NCBI GenBank assembly: GCA_029931905.1
Contig: JAOZRH010000077.1
Location: 1 to 9,632, forward strand
Direction: 5' to 3'
Source: Fidelibacterota bacterium
GTDB lineage: Bacteria; Fidelibacterota; Fidelibacteria; Fidelibacterales; Fidelibacteraceae
Length of the DNA: 9,632 bases
The notes under the pieces are model-generated. The model worked only from the letters and a program-made list of their open reading frames with translations, was not told where the DNA came from and made no database searches. Numbering within the stretch: position 1 is the first letter of the stretch; every line of letters begins with the position of its first letter. Below, one piece after another: positions 5,468 to 9,632 of this stretch. The translations under genes were made by a program, and so were the position numbers.

Positions 5468-6271
5468 CTAGTACCTCCAAGCAATCTCAATTAAAATAAT
5501 TGGAGATACTACATCGTTTAATGATTCAAAATAACATTGAATAGTATCGCCTTCATTTAAATCTAAATTGACATTGTTCAAATGATTACCATAATCATTT
5601 AAAACATCAATAGTTAATAAGTTTGTTGGTAAATTATTTTTTCTAACATGGAAAGTACCAGTATTGAGTGATGCGAATTGAGCTGATAACGATATGATGA
5701 TCGCATTTTTACTTAATCTTAATCCACTTCGAATAGATGGTGATCTTCCAACATAATAATTTAAATATTGATTTCTAGTTTTTGATTCATTTCCAAAACA
5801 AAAAATATTTGTTGTTAATGAAATCCATTTATCTAAATTTTGATTATAAACATAGGTTAAATTTGAATTTATATCAAACCACTGTTTTCCATTTAATGGA
5901 TTTAACGGCGGTGAATCAGAAATTTGTAAACTTCGATCATACAAATAATTAATTTCGGAAGCTTCTACTAATGAACCACATTGCCAATAATCAACAACAT
6001 ATGAATTTCCAGCTTGATTTGAATTAAATACAATATCACCTGTTCGATAATTTACATAAAAAGTACTATCGGAAGGTGGATAATTTAAAGTTTCCAATAA
6101 TCCAGATATTTTTGGTCGATCATTAATTGTACCATCGTCTGGTATCTCAATTAATCTAACAACATATGGAGAGCTATTTGGTACTACGATAGCTTCAGCA
6201 GTTTCATGCCTCTGATTCCATGTTCCATCTGGATTTTTTCTAATATCAATTAACGGAAAATTAAGAGACAT
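5468..6271 (-). CDS. Phage appendage/virion protein sharing its C-terminal domain with the 468-aa protein (267 aa)
   Basis: Residues 1-110 include FYVNYRTGDIVFNSNQAGNS and a VDYWQCGSLVEASEINYL segment. This pattern (structure read as 'G-x-I-x-F-...-A-G-...-V-x-Y-...-G-S-...-A-x-x-I-N-x-L') occurs in phage virion proteins as I remember them. Residues ~124-267 align with residues ~327-468 of the 468-aa protein: DKWISL versus SKWLSV, RNQYLNYYVG versus RNQYLNFCVG, FHVRKNN versus FHIRRND, and IEIAWRY versus IEIAWRL. That shared C-terminal domain is probably a jelly-roll head or receptor-binding domain. It lacks the N-terminal anchor module of the other appendage proteins. ATG at 6271 overlaps the 122-aa gene by 11 nt, with GGAG 7 nt upstream. 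It precedes the holin-like gene. Confidence 0.78.
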   Translation of the reverse strand: MSLNFPLIDIRKNPDGTWNQRHETAEAIVVPNSSPYVVRLIEIPDDGTINDRPKISGLLETLNYPPSDSTFYVNYRTGDIVFNSNQAGNSYVVDYWQCGSLVEASEINYLYDRSLQISDSPPLNPLNGKQWFDINSNLTYVYNQNLDKWISLTTNIFCFGNESKTRNQYLNYYVGRSPSIRSGLRLSKNAIIISLSAQFASLNTGTFHVRKNNLPTNLLTIDVLNDYGNHLNNVNLDLNEGDTIQCYFESLNDVVSPIILIEIAWRY

Positions 6272-6629
6272 TTATATTCTCCAAAAAACTAATTTTCGAT
6301 TTTATCATTTTATTTGAGAAATAATAAATCAAACTGTGTTTAATTTTTTTATCTATAATTAAATTTATACATTCTCCAACATCTTTAGCTTTACAATAAT
6401 TTGATCCTTCCATCTTAGCAATAGCAATTTTACCACATTCCCAATAAAGAGTTTCATAAACATCCGGTTTTTGAATTGTATATAATCTTTTATCTCTATA
6501 AATCGACATCCCTGAAATCCTTTTAACAAAAAAAGGATTTTCAAGCTTTTTCTTATAATCTTCTAATTGTTTATCATCAAATAAATCTAAATCTAGTGTT
6601 GAACCGTCTTTGAAATTTATTTTAATCAT
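6261..6629 (-). CDS. Hypothetical protein, 122 aa
   Basis: A soluble, mixed alpha/beta-looking 122-aa protein. It opens with MIKINFKDGSTLDLDLFDD, continues with a Lys-rich helix (QLEDYKKKLENPFF), and has two cysteines in a YCKAKDVGECINLII segment and one in YWECGKIAI. It has no signal peptide or TM segment. I do not recognise the family. ATG at 6629 follows the TAA of the 408-aa gene by a single base, and no SD is visible upstream (ACATACATTTAAA), so translation is probably coupled to the preceding gene. It overlaps the 267-aa gene by 11 nt. Its place between two virion-like genes suggests an assembly or structural role, without direct evidence. Confidence 0.65.
   Translation of the reverse strand: MIKINFKDGSTLDLDLFDDKQLEDYKKKLENPFFVKRISGMSIYRDKRLYTIQKPDVYETLYWECGKIAIAKMEGSNYCKAKDVGECINLIIDKKIKHSLIYYFSNKMIKSKISFLENINVS
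6515..6540. repeat. Perfect 10-bp inverted repeat, 6-nt loop, in the 122-aa gene
   Basis: Arms AAATCCTTTT and AAAAGGATTT around AACAAA. A further two pairs form after a one-base bulge. It encodes NPFFVKRI. Confidence 0.8.
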
Positions 6630-6630
6630 T

Positions 6631-7857
6631 TTAAATGTATGTAAATTGAACTGCTAAAGACCACTCTCTGTATCCTGTTTCATTTTCATCGGGAGGTACA
6701 CTTAAACGTATTTTTAATTCAATTTCACCTTTAGAATCACCTCCAGTATAATCAAATCTAGAAATATCATGTGTTGTTGTACCGTCTCCCCAACTCAAAG
6801 GAATAGAATTAGTTAAATTATCACCAACATTCGTTGATACCCGAATATAGTTATCAGAAGGATCTCCTAATTCTAAACCATAACCAGAATCTCCCCAAAC
6901 AACTAATTCATCTTTATCTTCAACATTATTGGAATTAGCATAATCTGTTCCTGTCTCAGTAGGATTAGACATGCCAATTATAGTTGTAGCATCATTATCT
7001 CCAGAAGTTATCTCAACATAACTATTATCTTGTGTCGATTGAGATATGATGGTTAAAATCCCATTATCGACTTCTGAATAAACATCTGTTGCTAAACTGA
7101 AACCTGAATTAATTAATGCACCATCAATTGCTTGTCTAAATTGAGCATCATCATGAATTGTGACTGGGTTAATTGTACATTGGATTGGTGATGTAAAATT
7201 CAATGATATTCTAAATTGATTATTTGAATTATCTATTGTGATTGGATATGTTATTTGATCACCAACAGATTTACCATGAGAACCATTTCCTCTTTTTCCC
7301 CAATTGTTTGTTGTACCAGTAGAAGCCGGCACAGTATCATTACCAACAAATCCTAAAGTTGAATTCGCTGTATTATTTGTATCAATAATATAAATCTTTG
7401 AATTTAATCCTCGAGAAGGTGATATCAATTTAATATAATTATTATCATTAAAAGCGACTAATTCATTAATTGTATCATTAATATCTTGACAAATCTGATC
7501 AGTTGTAACATCAGAACCAGAAGTTAATGTTATTTCGTAATTAAATTGTCTATCATCTAATTTTATAATAAATTTATCGTTAGTATTTGATTGTATATTA
7601 AAATTACCAGAATTAGAACTCACAACTTCAGCAGAAGTCGAACCAGTGTATGGTACAATATAAAACGAAACATCTGTAATTTCATCCGTATGATTATGAG
7701 AAATGTAAACTGTCTTAATTTCGGAAGTTTGTCCTGTATTTAGTGAATCCTTATTTTGTTCGAAAAGTCCGACAGGATCATAAATTTCATCATGATTAAA
7801 ATAATCGTCTGCTTGTGCAGGAGATTCATTAAAACAAATTGTAGGTGTTGTTGCCAT
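6631..7857 (-). CDS. Beta-rich phage structural protein with two hook-IN-like repeats (408 aa)
   Basis: A 408-aa Asn/Thr/Asp-rich protein with very few basic residues, typical of virion surface proteins. Residues ~1-72 contain SEIKTVYISHNHTDEITDV and SFYIVPYTG, like the opening domain of phage structural proteins I remember. Two internal repeats follow, ~92-180 and ~211-303. Each has a KFIIKLDDRQFNYEITL or QFRISLNFTSPIQCTI strand pair, a helix with 'Q-I-C-Q-D-I-N-D-T-I' or 'Q-F-R-Q-A-I-D-G-A-L', a YIKLIS or ILTIIS strand, and a closing 'TLGF' or 'IIGM'. This order matches flagellar hook IN-type repeats. The C-terminus (LKIRLSVPP, WSLAVQFTYI) is also phage-virion-like. ATG at 7857 lies 8 nt after the 298-aa gene; the SD is weak (AGG). 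Probable tail or fibre-associated structural protein. Confidence 0.75.
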   Translation of the reverse strand: MATTPTICFNESPAQADDYFNHDEIYDPVGLFEQNKDSLNTGQTSEIKTVYISHNHTDEITDVSFYIVPYTGSTSAEVVSSNSGNFNIQSNTNDKFIIKLDDRQFNYEITLTSGSDVTTDQICQDINDTINELVAFNDNNYIKLISPSRGLNSKIYIIDTNNTANSTLGFVGNDTVPASTGTTNNWGKRGNGSHGKSVGDQITYPITIDNSNNQFRISLNFTSPIQCTINPVTIHDDAQFRQAIDGALINSGFSLATDVYSEVDNGILTIISQSTQDNSYVEITSGDNDATTIIGMSNPTETGTDYANSNNVEDKDELVVWGDSGYGLELGDPSDNYIRVSTNVGDNLTNSIPLSWGDGTTTHDISRFDYTGGDSKGEIELKIRLSVPPDENETGYREWSLAVQFTYI

Positions 7858-7865
7858 AATTAGTT

Positions 7866-8762
7866 TTACCTATATTGTTTCATATTTCTAATATTTGATA
7901 CTTTGTTCTTAACTTTAGATATTTTTTGAACTAACTGATTTATTTTTTGTTGTTTTAAATGATCACTATCATAAATTGTATCTAAAATATCATTAAATGC
8001 TTCCAATTGTTCTTGAGCAAATTTATGATATTCAACACATGATGAAGAAAGATTTAGTTTTGCTATTGTCTCCATTATATTTGATGGTGGAAGATTCTCA
8101 ATCTTTTCAAAATTACCAGTTTTCTTTAAACATACAAAATAAGATTCTAAAACAAATGCTATATGTTTAATTAAATTATTGACAAAAGCTTCTCTTAAAC
8201 ATTTTGCTTTATCAACAGTATCTGCTGAAATGTTTTTTTCATTTGGGGTTGATTTTAAATAAGAATAAAATTCTCCTGTAATCTCATTTGGGTGTACTCG
8301 ACATCTTCTAAAATCTTCTTCTTTTTGTTGATTTAAAATGGCGTATTTAAATTTCCAATAACGACCTTTATTCTGAATCCATTTTCCAAATTTTTGGAAT
8401 AATCCTAAAAATTTGGAAACATCTTTCATTACTCTACCAGCTAATTTCGTTTTTGGAATATCAAATAATTGCCAAAGAATATACCCAACAATTGGTACTA
8501 AAGATGTTAAACCAATTAAACCAATTTCATTAATTGGTTCTTCATTATTTTTAAATTCATAATCCAGAAATTCATAAACTATATTTTTTTGTTTTAATTT
8601 GGACAATTTATGAAATTCATTATATGTTTCAATATCTTTTAATTTTATTTCATATAATGACTTATATATTTCTTTAAAAAGGTACAATGTACTTGTTTGT
8701 TCATATAAATTTCTATCAATTTTATAAGCTTCACAAATATTTTCTAGAAACTTTGAATCCAT
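7866..8762 (-). CDS. Hypothetical helical protein with one hydrophobic segment (298 aa)
   Basis: A lysine-rich, mostly helical 298-aa protein. Residues ~80-100 (IGLIGLTSLVPIVGYILWQL) form a glycine-containing hydrophobic stretch of membrane-helix length. An amphipathic, basic region follows (SKFLGLFQKFGKWIQ, ~115-129). The C-terminal ~60 residues are a probable coiled coil (HLKQQKINQLVQKISKVKN). Four cysteines lie at ~154-229. There is no N-terminal signal peptide. I recognise no family; a membrane-active internal virion or ejection protein is possible but only inferred from the hydrophobic-plus-amphipathic pattern. ATG at 8762 has GGAG 8 nt upstream. It is the first gene after the terminator at 8802-8832, so it may head a transcription unit, although no promoter is evident. 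Confidence 0.68.
   Translation of the reverse strand: MDSKFLENICEAYKIDRNLYEQTSTLYLFKEIYKSLYEIKLKDIETYNEFHKLSKLKQKNIVYEFLDYEFKNNEEPINEIGLIGLTSLVPIVGYILWQLFDIPKTKLAGRVMKDVSKFLGLFQKFGKWIQNKGRYWKFKYAILNQQKEEDFRRCRVHPNEITGEFYSYLKSTPNEKNISADTVDKAKCLREAFVNNLIKHIAFVLESYFVCLKKTGNFEKIENLPPSNIMETIAKLNLSSSCVEYHKFAQEQLEAFNDILDTIYDSDHLKQQKINQLVQKISKVKNKVSNIRNMKQYR
8383..8419. repeat. Perfect 13-bp inverted repeat, 11-nt loop, in the 298-aa gene
   Basis: Arms TTTCCAAATTTTT and AAAAATTTGGAAA. It encodes SKFLGLFQKFGK, the amphipathic segment after the hydrophobic stretch. Confidence 0.85.
8510..8539. repeat. Perfect 10-bp inverted repeat, 10-nt loop, in the 298-aa gene
   Basis: Arms AACCAATTAA and TTAATTGGTT. 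It encodes the start of the hydrophobic segment (PINEIGLIGL). Confidence 0.75.
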
Positions 8763-8790
8763 ATAAAATTCTCCTTTTAAAATTTAATTG

Positions 8791-8832
8791 AAAAATATTA
8801 AGAACGGCGAGAAATATTCTTTCTCGCCGTTC
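8791..8832 (-). terminator. Rho-independent terminator after the phosphoesterase gene
   Basis: Perfect 13-bp stem GAACGGCGAGAAA (8802-8814) and its complement (8820-8832) around a 5-nt loop. In the minus-strand transcript it is followed by TTAATATTTTT. It begins 2 nt after the TGA of the phosphoesterase gene, the expected place for an intrinsic terminator. Confidence 0.85.
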
Positions 8833-8834
8833 AA

Positions 8835-9251
8835 TCATTTCCGCTTCTTAAACATTAGCCAATAATTTTGTGGGGTATGAACAATAATATATTTTTCTCT
8901 TAATCTTTGTCCATGAAAATCTAAAACAATTGATTTGTCTGTCCATTTTAAAATATCATATGTCCCTTTATCCCAAATTTTCACTTCACCTTTTCCATAA
9001 CCATCTGTAATTTTTCCTTCAAAATCCATCCATTCAAGATCATGGTCAGGTGTGGGAAACATCTGAATTTTTTTAGTCCTCATCTCTACTAATTCTGGTA
9101 ATTTTCGTGTTGCCCATGATTTTGCAACACCATCCTTCTCTAAACGTAAATCATAATGTAATCCAGCTCTATCCGCATGATGTTCTTGGACAACAAATTT
9201 TAATGATTTAGATTTTCTAAAAATTTCAAAAATTGAATTAATAGAAATCAT
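8835..9251 (-). CDS. Stand-alone LigD-type 3'-phosphoesterase (PE domain) protein (138 aa)
   Basis: The whole protein is a LigD PE domain, which in bacterial NHEJ ligases trims 3'-phosphate or ribonucleotide ends to leave a 3'-OH. Visible landmarks: KFVVQEHHADRAGLHYDLRL (residues 18-37) with His24, His32, Asp34 and Arg36 in the positions of the metal- and phosphate-binding residues of Pseudomonas LigD; KSWATRKLP; PDHDLEWMDFEG with His70; GYGKGEVKIWDKG; and a closing YWLMFKKRK like the family's C-terminal strand. A two-residue AG insertion sits between the first His motif and LHYD. No ligase or polymerase domain is attached. ATG at 9251 overlaps the stop of the upstream 56-aa gene as ATGA, so the two are coupled. 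TGA is followed directly by a terminator. A role in repairing phage or host DNA ends is inferred. Confidence 0.9.
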   Translation of the reverse strand: MISINSIFEIFRKSKSLKFVVQEHHADRAGLHYDLRLEKDGVAKSWATRKLPELVEMRTKKIQMFPTPDHDLEWMDFEGKITDGYGKGEVKIWDKGTYDILKWTDKSIVLDFHGQRLREKYIIVHTPQNYWLMFKKRK

Positions 9252-9418
9252 GATTGTTTTCTGGCTTTTAAACGTTCTTTAGCTTTTTGCATTATTTGAT
9301 TATATTGTTGTTCTCTTTGATTTTTTAAATCTCCAAATGTTAATTTTCTTTTATACATACCAATTTTAGGATCTGTGAATTTAACACCCATTTCAAAAAT
9401 TCTCATAATTGGTAACAT
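9248..9418 (-). CDS. Small basic protein of unknown function (56 aa)
   Basis: A 56-aa frame starting MLPIMRIFEMGVKFTDPKIG and ending in a long basic helix (NQIMQKAKERLKARKQS). GGAG lies 8 nt upstream of ATG 9418, within the last codons of the preceding 61-aa gene. The TGA stop overlaps the ATG of the phosphoesterase gene (ATGA). Good SD placement at one end and an ATGA junction at the other support a real gene despite its size. I recognise no family. The high Lys/Arg/Gln content would suit nucleic-acid or protein binding, but this is not evidence of function. Confidence 0.72.
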   Translation of the reverse strand: MLPIMRIFEMGVKFTDPKIGMYKRKLTFGDLKNQREQQYNQIMQKAKERLKARKQS

Positions 9419-9421
9419 TTT

Positions 9422-9607
9422 CTAAACTCCAGCACTTTGTTTCTTTCGTTTCATCATTTTTTCTCTAAACTTTTTCATAATATCATCTTTTTGATTACTC
9501 ATTGCTCTTTTCTTCTCTGAAAATGCTGACGTTGACGCAGAAAATGCTCCATGTTGATTTGGATTATAGAATTCAGGCCTTTCAAATAATGTGTGAACAG
9601 GTTTCAT
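9422..9607 (-). CDS. Small basic protein of unknown function (61 aa)
   Basis: A 61-aa protein starting MKPVHTLFERPEFYNPNQHG, with a Ser/Ala-rich middle (AFSASTSAFSEKKRAM) and a strongly basic C-terminal helix (KKFREKMMKRKKQSAGV). ATG at 9607 is preceded by TTAGGAGAAATTTT, a strong SD at 7 nt. The stop is TAG, 3 nt before the next ATG. It resembles the following 56-aa protein only in having a basic tail ending near K-Q-S; that may be convergence. Function unknown. It is the first gene in the window in transcription order, and its operon probably continues upstream beyond the edge. Confidence 0.7.
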   Translation of the reverse strand: MKPVHTLFERPEFYNPNQHGAFSASTSAFSEKKRAMSNQKDDIMKKFREKMMKRKKQSAGV

Positions 9608-9632
9608 AAAATTTCTCCTAAAAAATTTGTAA

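Noticed and set aside
5449..5490. N-terminal extension of the holin-like protein from TTG 5490 (90 aa)
   Set aside because: It overlaps the end of the 267-aa gene and adds a polar leader; ATG 5448 has AGGAG at ideal spacing.
5285..5494. Plus-strand frame of 69 codons
   Set aside because: Antisense to the holin-like gene, which has two clear TM segments and a good SD.
1..9632. CRISPR arrays, tRNA genes, insertion sequences, recoded stop codons
   Set aside because: No regularly spaced repeats, cloverleaf pattern or transposase motifs were seen; all three stop codons end genes.

Overview
This window reads as part of the late (virion and lysis) region of an AT-rich tailed double-stranded DNA phage or prophage. 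Every supported gene lies on the minus strand, so transcription runs from high to low coordinates. Genes are packed with 1-20 nt gaps or short overlaps, and most carry a GGAG-type Shine-Dalgarno (SD) sequence. TAA, TAG and TGA all terminate genes, so there is no sign of stop-codon recoding. There are no tRNAs, no integrase, no replication genes and no CRISPR. The host cannot be named from these bases.

In transcription order: (i) 9607-8835 holds two small basic proteins of unknown function, then a stand-alone phosphoesterase of the LigD PE (3'-phosphoesterase) family, closed by a strong hairpin terminator. (ii) 8762-4426 holds a helical protein with one hydrophobic segment (298 aa), a beta-rich virion-like protein with two flagellar-hook-IN-like repeats (408 aa), an unknown 122-aa protein, a 267-aa appendage-like protein, a holin-like two-TM protein (76 aa), and two fibronectin-III-like proteins. 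The first of these (162 aa) has a Sec signal peptide and the second (103 aa) does not. This block ends in an intergenic region of about 130 bp with a terminator hairpin and a second possible stem-loop. (iii) 4291-1 holds three long appendage/fibre-like proteins (468, 438 and 320 aa), a 108-aa protein between the last two, and the start of a YiiX/YebB-like cysteine hydrolase cut by the window edge.

The most notable biology is modular. The 468-, 438- and 320-aa proteins share an N-terminal module of about 75 residues, probably a virion-anchoring part, followed by unrelated distal domains. The 468-aa protein also shares its last ~140 residues with the 267-aa protein, so it is a head-to-tail mosaic of two local families. 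The 438-aa protein looks like two C1q/TNF-like jelly-rolls separated by a short collagen-like stretch. Together this suggests a set of interchangeable decoration or receptor-binding proteins. Other points worth a look are the lone LigD-type phosphoesterase in a structural neighbourhood, the exported Fn3 protein overlapping the holin, and a set of unusually perfect inverted repeats inside coding regions.

Protein functions are assigned from remembered family motifs and from comparing proteins within the window. No database search was possible.
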